A stretch of 64,000 nucleotides of DNA. Source: Myroides sp. N17-2. GTDB taxonomy: Bacteria > Bacteroidota > Bacteroidia > Flavobacteriales > Flavobacteriaceae. The translations under genes and the position numbers were made by a program. The notes beneath the pieces are model-generated. The model was given only the letters and a program-made list of their open reading frames with translations, searched no databases and had not been told where the DNA came from. Shown piece by piece: positions 45,245-53,699 of this stretch; the first letter of the stretch is position 1; every line of letters begins with the position of its first letter. The DNA lies in NCBI RefSeq assembly GCF_002286775.1, contig NZ_NSGJ01000026.1, forward strand, positions 1-64,000. The letters are read 5' to 3'.

Positions 45245-45811
45245 ATGGAAAAAGAGCAAATAGACATATTTGAACGATTAAGAAAAGGAGAAATAGTCAG
45301 GCCTAATGATCCGCAGGGATATACATTAAGAGAAGCTTGCTATAAGACTAAGGAATTGCTTATTCAAATGAACAATAGTAGTAATCCTCTTGAAATAAGA
45401 ACACTGTTAAGTCAGATAACAGCATCTGAGATAGATGATACAACAGAAGTATTTACACCTTTATATATCAATTATGGCAAGAATACAAAGATAGGAAAGA
45501 ATGTATTTATCAATTTTGATTGTGTGTTTCTAGATCTTGGTGGAATTACCATAGAAGATAATGTGCTTATTGCCCCTAAAGTTAGTTTGCTATCAGAGGG
45601 ACATCCTGTTAATCCGCAAGATAGACAATCTCTTGTACCTGCAGCGATTCATATTAAAAGAGGGGCATGGATAGGAGCAAATGCTACAATATTACCGGGA
45701 GTAACTATTGGCGAAAATACCATCGTCGCATCAGGAGCCGTAGTCTCTAAAGATGTTCCGGATAATGTAATAGTTGGAGGGGTGCCTGCAAAAGTTATCA
45801 AAACTATTTAA
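45245..45811 (+). CDS. Hexapeptide-repeat sugar O-acetyltransferase
   Basis: 188 aa of the maltose/galactoside acetyltransferase (Maa/LacA/NodL) family. Features are the N-terminal helical Mac domain ([19 protein letters not shown]), the left-handed beta-helix hexapeptides ([20 protein letters not shown]), the catalytic His in [10 protein letters not shown], and the C-terminal cap [20 protein letters not shown] followed by GGVPAKVIK. It transfers acetyl from acetyl-CoA to a sugar hydroxyl. It is 27 bp upstream of the alcohol dehydrogenase gene. Confidence 0.88.
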   Translation: MEKEQIDIFERLRKGEIVRPNDPQGYTLREACYKTKELLIQMNNSSNPLEIRTLLSQITASEIDDTTEVFTPLYINYGKNTKIGKNVFINFDCVFLDLGGITIEDNVLIAPKVSLLSEGHPVNPQDRQSLVPAAIHIKRGAWIGANATILPGVTIGENTIVASGAVVSKDVPDNVIVGGVPAKVIKTI

Positions 45812-45838
45812 AGTTAATTAATAAAACGACATATAATT

Positions 45839-46903
45839 ATGAACACAAAGAACGTAAAGGCGTTTGGAACACAAGCTCCAGAGGCAGAATTAAAACAAAT
45901 GAGCATCAGCCGTAGAGAAGTGACGGCAAAAGATGTAGAGATAGATATCTTATACTGTGGGGTATGTCACTCAGATCTACACACTGCTAGAAATGAATGG
46001 GGAGGAACACAATATCCGAATGTACCAGGACATGAGATTGTAGGGCGTGTGGTAAATGTAGGTAATGGAGTTACTAAGTATAAAGTAGGAGATTTAGTAG
46101 GAGTAGGGTGTATGGTAGATAGTTGCCGTGAATGTGAAAGTTGTAAAGAAGGAGTAGAACAATACTGTGAGAGTGGAAATATCCAAACATATAATAGCCC
46201 TGACAAATACTTAAATATCCAAACTTTTGGAGGTTATTCAGAAAGTGTTGTAGTTGATGAAGACTTTGTTTTAAAAGTACCTGCTAATCTAGATTTAGCT
46301 GCTACAGCACCGTTATTATGTGCAGGGATTACTACTTACTCTCCATTGAGAAGAGCTAATGTAGGACCAGGTAAGAAAGTCGGTATTGTAGGGATAGGAG
46401 GTCTAGGACATATGGCTGTTAAGATTGCAAAAGCTATGGGAGCTTATGTAGTTGTTATTACTACTTCACTGTCTAAAGTAGAAGATGCTAAGCGCCTAGG
46501 GGCAGATGATGTTATTCTATCTACAGACGCAGAGCAAATGAAAAACAATACAGGAACACTACATTTTATTTTAGATTGTGTATCTGCTCAGCACGATATT
46601 AATGCTTATCTAGCACTATTAAAAAGAGACGGAGGTCTTACATTAGTAGGAGCACCAGAACATCCGCTTCCTGTATCTGCATTTAGTTTAATTATTAATA
46701 GACTTAGCTTCTCAGGATCTTTAATCGGTGGTATTAAAGAAACACAAGAAATGTTAGACTTCTGTGGTAAACACAACATTACTTCTGATATTGAACTAAT
46801 TCAAATGCAAGATATTAATAAAGCATATGATCGCTTATTAAAAGGAGATATTAAGTATCGATTCGTTATTGATATGGCTTCTCTTAAAAACAGTGCACTA
46901 TAG
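45839..46903 (+). CDS. Zinc-dependent alcohol dehydrogenase (YahK-like)
   Basis: 354 aa medium-chain dehydrogenase. Catalytic zinc ligands occur in YCGVCHSDLH and PGHEIVG. The structural zinc lobe is MVDSCRECESCKEGVEQYC, and the NADP-binding motif is GIVGIGGLGHMAVKIAKAMG. Spacing matches the cinnamyl/YahK subgroup, which reduces a broad range of aldehydes with NADPH. Probably co-transcribed with the acetyltransferase upstream. Confidence 0.91.
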   Translation: MNTKNVKAFGTQAPEAELKQMSISRREVTAKDVEIDILYCGVCHSDLHTARNEWGGTQYPNVPGHEIVGRVVNVGNGVTKYKVGDLVGVGCMVDSCRECESCKEGVEQYCESGNIQTYNSPDKYLNIQTFGGYSESVVVDEDFVLKVPANLDLAATAPLLCAGITTYSPLRRANVGPGKKVGIVGIGGLGHMAVKIAKAMGAYVVVITTSLSKVEDAKRLGADDVILSTDAEQMKNNTGTLHFILDCVSAQHDINAYLALLKRDGGLTLVGAPEHPLPVSAFSLIINRLSFSGSLIGGIKETQEMLDFCGKHNITSDIELIQMQDINKAYDRLLKGDIKYRFVIDMASLKNSAL

Positions 46904-46949
46904 TATTTGGCTATCGCTTATTCTGGGTTAATAGAAGATATTGAAGAAC

Positions 46950-46984
46950 AAAGCCCTTTATGGAGATTCCATAAAGGGCTTTTA
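46950..46984. terminator. Bidirectional intrinsic terminator
   Basis: 15-bp perfect stem AAAGCCCTTTATGGA / its complement (46968-46982) with loop GAT; serves the dehydrogenase (+) and the 59-aa gene (-). Confidence 0.9.
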
Positions 46985-47007
46985 TCATTCTATGCGTCTA
47001 GCCTTCG

Positions 47008-47187
47008 TTATTCCTTTAGCTTAAAGCTTGAATCAAAAGTACTCTTAAACACCTGAATCTCTTTTTTAGAAACTACAGCAGTTAGTTTGTACAAATCCTC
47101 AGGGATAAACTTATTCTTCTCTATAATTTCTTTAATTATATACTCCTCGTTAGTTTCTATATCGACTACTTTATCTTTAATCTTCAT
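47008..47187 (-). CDS. Small hypothetical protein, 59 aa
   Basis: Minus-strand frame from ATG at 47187 to TAA at 47008: MKIKDKVVDIETNEEYIIKE ... KLTAVVSKKEIQVFKSTFDS, ending KLKE. The composition (charged, alternating beta pattern at the start) and placement between a -7-like element and a strong terminator look like a real gene. It is similar in style to short KOW/SH3-like or hypothetical cytoplasmic proteins but cannot be assigned. Confidence 0.55.
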   Translation of the reverse strand: MKIKDKVVDIETNEEYIIKEIIEKNKFIPEDLYKLTAVVSKKEIQVFKSTFDSSFKLKE

Positions 47188-47297
47188 AAGGGATGTTTTG
47201 TTGGTAAAATTACAAATAAAGATGTGTTGTATAAGCTCTTTTATTTTGTCTTTTAGATTCTATAGTCATTCCTTCTAAAATATTGTATATTTAAATT

Positions 47298-48800
47298 ATG
47301 AGAAATAAAGTAATTATTGCATTAGTGCTGTTTTTTATTTCCTTTTTTGGATATGCTCATGAAAAGAATTCCCCTTTTCAAAGTACAAAAAAAGGAGTAG
47401 ACAAATCTTTTCAAGAACTGTGTACTATAATAGATCAGTATGCTGAGAATACACTTAAAAGAGGAAATATAAATTCATTAGCTATAGCTATCTATAGTAA
47501 TGGAGAGGTCTATCTGCAATATTACGGAGAATTAGATCAGAAGTCAGGGCAGAATCCTAATGATAATACGCTTTATGAGATTGCTTCTATTTCTAAGGTG
47601 TTTGAGGGTTCTCTAGCAGCCAAGGCAGTTTTAGAGCAAAAGATAACCTTAAATGATGATATTAGAAAGTATCTGAAAGGAGGTTATTCTAATTTACAAT
47701 TTGATGGGACTCCCATTACTATTCAAAATTTACTGACTCACACCTTAGGACTTAAAGATAAAGCTCCTAAAGAATTAGATCGAGTATATCAGAAAGTAAG
47801 AGAAGGATATTATGAAAATAATGCCTTTGAATATAATATGACTAATTTACTTAATGAGTTAAAAACAGTTGAATTAGATAAAAAGCCAGGTACTGTATAT
47901 GAATATAATTCAGTAGGGCCAGAGCTAATGGCTTATATCTTAGAACAGGTGTATGATAAGTCATATAAAGAATTATTAGAAGAATTCTTAGCAGAAGTTA
48001 ACTTACAGCATACGCACTTGTATGAGTATGAAAAATACAGAAGTCAATTAGCAATAAGTTTTGGTGAGAATGGCAACGTAGCTCCTTTACTTAAAAATCC
48101 TTTATTAGGAGGATCTCATGGGATGACTAGTACACTACCTAACCTGACTAAGTTTATGCAATTTCAATTAGAGAGTAACAATCCATTAATTAAAGAATCA
48201 ACTCGTTTATTATTTAAAGACGAACAAGATGGTGATGATAAGGGATACTTATGGGATGTAGGCTATGGTCAGAAAGAAGGTGCTTATTATGGAAAAACGG
48301 GAACATCAAATGGTATTCAAAGTGGGATATTAATCTGTCCAGATTCTAAGTATGGAATGATTTTAATTATGAACAATAATACTGAAGCAGCTCAGAATGA
48401 CTGGAGTAATCTATATAACAAGATTGAAACAGAGTTAATTATGTACCCTAAAATTAATCTAGTATCATTATTAGCAATGGATTTTATAAGTAATTTTGAG
48501 CTTGCATCAGCAAAATATAAAGAATTAAAAGTAGATAGTTCACATTATTTATCAGGATCAATATATTTAAACAATTTTGGTTATGAACTTATTAATAGTA
48601 ATCAAATAGATAAGGCAATTGAAATATTTGAATTAGCGATTTCAGAGGATGTAAGTAATGCTAATTTATATGATAGCCTAGGTGAGGCGTATCTTTTAAA
48701 TAATAATAAGAAAAAAGCATTACTGAATTATAAAAAATCTCTAGAGCTTAATCCTAAAAATGACAATGCTAGAGCTGTTATAAAGAAACTTACTAAATAA
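47298..48800 (+). CDS. Serine hydrolase (beta-lactamase family) with TPR tail
   Basis: 500 aa. After a signal peptide (ending GYAH), a class C beta-lactamase/DD-peptidase-type domain (~40-375): SxxK as SISK (97-100), the second motif as YNS in VYEYNSVGPELM rather than the usual YxN, and KTG in YYGKTGTSNG. The last ~110 residues hold TPR-like repeats (AIEIFELAISEDVSNANLYD, LGEAYLLNNNKKKALLNYKK). Such secreted proteins are usually peptidases or esterases rather than true beta-lactamases. No neighbour suggests a pathway. Confidence 0.86.
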   Translation: MRNKVIIALVLFFISFFGYAHEKNSPFQSTKKGVDKSFQELCTIIDQYAENTLKRGNINSLAIAIYSNGEVYLQYYGELDQKSGQNPNDNTLYEIASISKVFEGSLAAKAVLEQKITLNDDIRKYLKGGYSNLQFDGTPITIQNLLTHTLGLKDKAPKELDRVYQKVREGYYENNAFEYNMTNLLNELKTVELDKKPGTVYEYNSVGPELMAYILEQVYDKSYKELLEEFLAEVNLQHTHLYEYEKYRSQLAISFGENGNVAPLLKNPLLGGSHGMTSTLPNLTKFMQFQLESNNPLIKESTRLLFKDEQDGDDKGYLWDVGYGQKEGAYYGKTGTSNGIQSGILICPDSKYGMILIMNNNTEAAQNDWSNLYNKIETELIMYPKINLVSLLAMDFISNFELASAKYKELKVDSSHYLSGSIYLNNFGYELINSNQIDKAIEIFELAISEDVSNANLYDSLGEAYLLNNNKKKALLNYKKSLELNPKNDNARAVIKKLTK

Positions 48801-48836
48801 TAAGTAAATAACGAACTCCTCCCTTGTTTTATTACA

Positions 48837-49424
48837 TTAATCTGCAGAGGAAGTCTTTTTATACTTTTGTAGTAAGTATTGAGGGTCGAATAAGAATACA
48901 TAATACTTTCTTTCATTGTATATAAATGTAGTTTCTTCTTGTCCAAAATAATGGTGATGAATGTCTAGAGATAGTTGATTTGCCTCTTCGACAAAAGCCA
49001 TACCTTTCTTAAACTCTTTATCCATAGTAGCACATAAGAACAAAAGCATTTGTGTCAATACTCCTTTACCTTTATAATCAGGACTAACCACTACAGGGCC
49101 ATATTGAAAAATATCATCTGAAGTAAGGTCTTTAAATTTGTTTAAAATACTCTGTGCTGCTTGCACTATAGGACCTTTAGCAGTAATTCCTATTTTTGAG
49201 GTGAATGCTGCGGCTATAGTCTTATCATTTACTTTGACAATATACACCCCGAGACCTTGCTGAAACTTGGTTAGCAGTTCATCATCCATTGCTCCTTGAA
49301 CAAACCCATTCTTAGCTCGCTGTTCTGTAGTTAATCCGTCACCTACTGCACCTTTAAGTAGATCTGATATTTCTTGTTTGTCATTCTCATCAGACCGGAT
49401 AATTATTAACTCTTCATTTTTCAT
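48837..49424 (-). CDS. GNAT-family N-acetyltransferase
   Basis: 195 aa. The acetyl-CoA site reads VVVSPDYKGKGVLTQMLLFL (V.P.Y.GKGV). It is preceded by the paired strands GVYIVKVNDKTIAAAFTSKI and followed by FVEEANQLSLDIHHHYFGQ, the usual place for the C-terminal substrate loop. The sequence is more distant from well-known GNATs, so the substrate is unknown. It converges on the serine hydrolase gene. Confidence 0.8.
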   Translation of the reverse strand: MKNEELIIIRSDENDKQEISDLLKGAVGDGLTTEQRAKNGFVQGAMDDELLTKFQQGLGVYIVKVNDKTIAAAFTSKIGITAKGPIVQAAQSILNKFKDLTSDDIFQYGPVVVSPDYKGKGVLTQMLLFLCATMDKEFKKGMAFVEEANQLSLDIHHHYFGQEETTFIYNERKYYVFLFDPQYLLQKYKKTSSAD

Positions 49425-50080
49425 TTTCTTCCATTTTAATTTTTAACAATAAACTAATTGTAGTTTGGCAACAAGTCATAATCCCTAAAAGGTTTTTAAC
49501 TTAACAACAATTAGAATTTAAATTAGACTGATGTCTATAACAAACATAAGTGATTAATAATTAATATTTTATGGTTAATTAATTATTGTGTAAAATGAGT
49601 GGAATTAACTAATCTATTGACTTAAGAATAAAGCTTTAGACATATGTTCAAAAGCTTATTTTTAGTAAAAAAGTATTAGATTAATTTATTGTTTATAATG
49701 AACTGAAAACGAATATGTGTAGTCTACTTTTAAATAGGCATACCACGCTTTACTTTGAGAATAATTTTAGAAAAAAATTAAAAGGAATAAAATAATGTTA
49801 CTGTTAAATATAAACTAACTATAATCATCATCAATTTATAAATAAATAAATTTTTAATTGTAAAAAACCTTATTATTTATTTTATTATTCACTAATTTAT
49901 GTTAAATATTTTTTATAGTTTTACAAAAAATATTTTATATGGAGAAATTACTGTTTGTGAATTTGGCGGTAAGTGAATATTTTACTTACACAAAAGTAGG
50001 AGATAACTTATGTTTATCTCTACAGATATGTTCAATGTCATTATTGAAAGTAGATATTATTAATGAAATAACAGAGTGCT
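49425..50080. other. 656-bp AT-rich upstream region
   Basis: No clear gene. Very A/T-rich with poly-A/T tracts. It must hold the promoter of the three tandem secreted proteins, but no exact TTG/TAnnTTTG pair stands out. A 51-codon frame at 49939-50094 overlaps the next start and is not supported. Confidence 0.45.
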
Positions 50081-51892
50081 ATGTTGAGAATTAAGTTATA
50101 TTCAGTTTTACTACTCCTTTTTTCATGTTGTATTTTTGCTCAAACAGGGATAAATACTTATGATGTGAATCCCAATGCTGCGCTTCATATAGATGCGCCT
50201 CTTGCTAATAAAGGACTTTTAATACCTCGGTTAACTACTCAAGATCGAGATAAAATTAAAGTTGATAATACCAATGAAAATGGGTTAACAATCTATAACG
50301 TTGATGAAGGTTGTTTTAATTATTGGAGTATAACTGAGAAAAAATGGAAGAGTGTTTGTGGTCAATTAGGTAAAGCTAAGTTTGAAATACTTAATTGTGG
50401 AAGTGATGTTAAAGCATTTGGGTTATATAAGAGTAAAGAATCTGTAAATCTCAACCACTATATCACAGTGAAAGTAAACGTTACAAAAAAAGGGACATAT
50501 CACATAGTGGGTATTACTGATGACGGTAAGGATAATGGTTATTATTTTAGTGGTTCAGGTGAATTTTTAAGTTTAGGTACTTATACTTTAAAGATTCCTG
50601 CTATGGGGCAACCTAGAGTAGCTCAAAAAGATAAATTGACAGTATTATTAAATGGAGAAAAAACAAATGGAAATGGACCTGCTTGTTCTTTTGAAATTAC
50701 AGTAGAAGATTCTGACAAGAAACCTGCATTTAGAATGGACTGTACTAATACTAAGGTTAATGGTGTATATCTTTTAAATACGCCATTAGCACAAGGTAAC
50801 TTTATTTCGGTAAAAATAAAGTATGGTGCTGAAGCTATTGGTTCAACTTATATTATAGAGACGGATGAATTAGATGGCATTAAATTTAAAGGACAGGGAA
50901 AAGTAACAAGTCCTAGTCTTGAGCAAGATATTATCTTATACGGTGAGGGTAGCCCTTATACTACGGATACAAAAAGAGTTATTATTCGATCTAATAGTAG
51001 TATAACAACAGGAGTATGTTATGCAAATGTGAGAATAGCTATTCCTAAGAAGAAAATATTAAGTATCGGTAATAGTAAAAATGGCTATGGATACAACTTC
51101 TCTGGTACAGCTGCATCAAATAAACTTATTAGAGAACCTTTAAATTATGGAACTGACCAAAGTAGTGTTATTTCTTTTGAGGGATGGGGAGAGATTAAAG
51201 ATGGAAGTGGTAATCCATCTGCAGCAGATTTGAGAACATGGCTTTTAGGTAACGCTCCATATGACATTGTTATACTGGGTTATAGTTGGGGACCTAATGT
51301 GGAGCAGGCAAATATTATAATGGAATATTTAGTAAGAGGTGGAGTTGTGTTAGCTTTTTCTGAGAATAATGTTGGAATGACAAATCTTCTTCGTTTAGTT
51401 ACATCTAATAATTCACTTAGTGTAAAAAATGGTATGGGATTGGGATCCTTGTATGTATATTCAGCTGTAGATGACACTGTACTAAATGGTCCTTTTGGAA
51501 ATGTGAGAGGTAAGATGTGGGGTGAAGATGCTTCTGCTACATCAATGGCTTTAGATATGGATACTAGCGGGGTATATGTATATAGTGATAGCTTTGATAT
51601 GGCTACTGAAAAATCACCTGCCATAGGTAATGGAGTGACTGCGTTTAGGCATCGTGTATATAATCTGATTTGGGTCGGAGATGGAGGATTTAACTCAAAT
51701 GATGGTGGGACAAGTAATACTATTTGTCCATTCAAGTTAGATTCAAAAAACTTCCCAATCGAAAAACCAGGATATGGTAATATAGGAGCTGCCAAAAGAC
51801 AGGCTGTTATTAATTCAATATTTACAGCTAACGCAATCGGATGGGCATTAAATCAAGCAGAACACAATGGTATTAATTCAATAAAAAAATAA
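50081..51892 (+). CDS. Secreted multidomain protein, tandem paralogue 1
   Basis: 603 aa. Signal peptide (ending IFAQ); N-terminal module TGINTYDVNPNAALHIDAPL, GLLIPRLTTQDRDKI, NGLTIYNVDEGCFNYW, which is common at the start of flavobacterial surface proteins; then two ~110-residue beta-sandwich-like domains (each with a GTY/NGYYF or DGIKF core and a Cys near the end); then a ~260-residue domain with a GATase1/ThuA-like look (YDIVILGYSWGPNVEQANII, VRGGVVLAFSENN, LNGPFGNVRGKMWGED, LIWVGDGGFN). No type A or B T9SS sorting domain is seen at the C-terminus. Function unknown; probably surface-exposed. Paralogue 2 follows 4 bp later. Confidence 0.75.
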   Translation: MLRIKLYSVLLLLFSCCIFAQTGINTYDVNPNAALHIDAPLANKGLLIPRLTTQDRDKIKVDNTNENGLTIYNVDEGCFNYWSITEKKWKSVCGQLGKAKFEILNCGSDVKAFGLYKSKESVNLNHYITVKVNVTKKGTYHIVGITDDGKDNGYYFSGSGEFLSLGTYTLKIPAMGQPRVAQKDKLTVLLNGEKTNGNGPACSFEITVEDSDKKPAFRMDCTNTKVNGVYLLNTPLAQGNFISVKIKYGAEAIGSTYIIETDELDGIKFKGQGKVTSPSLEQDIILYGEGSPYTTDTKRVIIRSNSSITTGVCYANVRIAIPKKKILSIGNSKNGYGYNFSGTAASNKLIREPLNYGTDQSSVISFEGWGEIKDGSGNPSAADLRTWLLGNAPYDIVILGYSWGPNVEQANIIMEYLVRGGVVLAFSENNVGMTNLLRLVTSNNSLSVKNGMGLGSLYVYSAVDDTVLNGPFGNVRGKMWGEDASATSMALDMDTSGVYVYSDSFDMATEKSPAIGNGVTAFRHRVYNLIWVGDGGFNSNDGGTSNTICPFKLDSKNFPIEKPGYGNIGAAKRQAVINSIFTANAIGWALNQAEHNGINSIKK

Positions 51893-51896
51893 AGAG

Positions 51897-53678
51897 ATGA
51901 AATATATATATTCGTTACTAGTTTTCTTTTTATTTAGTATATTTTCTTTCGGACAGATAGCTGTTAATCGCACGCTGCCTAGTGTTAATAGCGCTTTACA
52001 TGTGGAGGCTTCTGCCAAAGGAAAAGGTATGCTTATACCTCGACTTACTGAAGCACAGAGGAATGCTATCGTTACTACCCAATCAGAGGATGGATTAACT
52101 ATTTATAACATAGATGAAGATTGTTTAAACTACTGGAATAAAATAGATAATCAATGGAAAAGTGTCTGTGGAAAAGTAGGTAAATCTGAATTCACAATTA
52201 CGGATTGTAATAAGATAAAAGTATATGGTATTTATAAAGATAAAATTCCATTATCTAATGAGCATTTTATTACGATGGAGGTAGATGTGAAAAAAATAGG
52301 GACATACTCTATTATGGCTTCTTCTACTCCTCATAATGGATACTACTATGCTGTCTCAGGGGAGTTTTTAAGTATAGGTAAATATACAATAAATGTACCA
52401 GCAGCAGGTGAGCCAATGAATTTTGGTACGGATACCTTTAAAGTGTATTTGAATGATCTAGATGCTAATGGACTACAACCTGCGTGTACGTTTAAAGTAA
52501 AAGTAGAAGATACTCGTATTAAGCCTGATTTTAGAATGCGTTGTGGAGATACTAAGGTCGTAGGAGTTTATAAATTAGACCAACCTTTAGATCAATCACA
52601 CTATATAGAAGTAACGATAGATGCGGATGCATCTGCTATGGGAGCTACTCTAGTTATTGAGACAAATGAGGTGGATGGAATTTACTTTAAAGGTAGCGAG
52701 GAAATAACTAAAACTAGACAGGTAATACGTCTTCAGGGATACGGTGTTTCTAATACAACAAGCATAAAGAAGTTTACAATTAAAACAAATAGTACACTAA
52801 CTAACGCTGTTTGTTATGCGAATGTTCGGGTCTTAATTCCTACAAAAAGAATTGTGAGTATTGGGATAGGTAAAAATGGTTTTGGATATAACTGGTCAGG
52901 ACCTAGCAGTGCTTCTAATAAGTTAGTTGCAGAAATACGTAATTATGGTAATCTGCCAACTAGTGTAATCGGGTATGAAGGAAAGATAGTGATAGAAGAT
53001 GGTGGTGCAACAGCAAGTGTTGCCAAACTTACGGAATGGTTGGAAGGACCTAATCCTATTGATATTTTAATTCTTGGTTACGACTGGAATATGAATGCAA
53101 AAGAAGCAGAAGTAGTAGGAAATTATTTATTAAAAGGAGGAGTGGTACTTGCATACTGTGAGTCAAATAGTGGAATGACAGCTTTAATGGCAAAATTAAC
53201 AGGAGGAAATTCTGTAACAGCAGTAAAAGGAGGGACTGCAGGGACAATATATAAGTTTTCTAATATAGATGACCCTATCTTAAATGGTCCTTTTGGAGAT
53301 ATAAGAGGAAAGCAATGGGGAGAGGATGCATCTAGGACAACTACATTAGTAGGGGTAGATACAAGTTCTATTATGGTCTATTCTGATGCTTATAACTGGT
53401 CTTCTGATGCAATGACAAGTAAAGGTGGGTTAACTGCTTTTAGACATAAGGATTTTAATTTAATTTGGACGGGAGATGGAGGGTTTAATTCTGATAACGG
53501 GGGAGTAAGTAATACAATTTGTCCTTTTAAATTAGATGCGAATAACTATCCTATTGCCAAACCTGTTTATGGAAATGGAAAACTTAAATTACCTGTCTAT
53601 AATTCAGTATTTACAGCTAATGCCTTTGCTTGGGCATTAATGCAAGCAGAAAAAAATGGTATTAATTCCAATAAGTAG
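51897..53678 (+). CDS. Secreted multidomain protein, tandem paralogue 2
   Basis: 593 aa with the same four-part architecture as its upstream neighbour: signal peptide (ending SFGQ), NSALHVEASAKGKGMLIPRL module, two beta-sandwich-like domains (NGYYYAVSGEFLSIGKYTIN; VDGIYFKGSEEITK) and the C-terminal domain (IDILILGYDWNMNAKEAEVV, LKGGVVLAYCESNSGMTALM, LNGPFGDIRGKQWGED, LIWTGDGGFNSDNGGVSNTI). Cysteines are conserved between the paralogues at the domain ends. It begins 4 bp after paralogue 1 and ends 21 bp before paralogue 3, so one transcript is expected. Confidence 0.75.
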   Translation: MKYIYSLLVFFLFSIFSFGQIAVNRTLPSVNSALHVEASAKGKGMLIPRLTEAQRNAIVTTQSEDGLTIYNIDEDCLNYWNKIDNQWKSVCGKVGKSEFTITDCNKIKVYGIYKDKIPLSNEHFITMEVDVKKIGTYSIMASSTPHNGYYYAVSGEFLSIGKYTINVPAAGEPMNFGTDTFKVYLNDLDANGLQPACTFKVKVEDTRIKPDFRMRCGDTKVVGVYKLDQPLDQSHYIEVTIDADASAMGATLVIETNEVDGIYFKGSEEITKTRQVIRLQGYGVSNTTSIKKFTIKTNSTLTNAVCYANVRVLIPTKRIVSIGIGKNGFGYNWSGPSSASNKLVAEIRNYGNLPTSVIGYEGKIVIEDGGATASVAKLTEWLEGPNPIDILILGYDWNMNAKEAEVVGNYLLKGGVVLAYCESNSGMTALMAKLTGGNSVTAVKGGTAGTIYKFSNIDDPILNGPFGDIRGKQWGEDASRTTTLVGVDTSSIMVYSDAYNWSSDAMTSKGGLTAFRHKDFNLIWTGDGGFNSDNGGVSNTICPFKLDANNYPIAKPVYGNGKLKLPVYNSVFTANAFAWALMQAEKNGINSNK

Positions 53679-53699
53679 GTAAAAATTAAAAGTTATAAT

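Noticed and set aside
47298..48800. Antibiotic-resistance beta-lactamase
   Set aside because: The second active-site motif is YNS rather than the class C YxN pattern and a TPR tail is fused; family membership alone does not support a resistance call.
49939..50094. 51-codon plus-strand frame overlapping the start of the first tandem paralogue
   Set aside because: Its translation has no domain features, there is no promoter-like sequence close by, and it overlaps a well-supported start.
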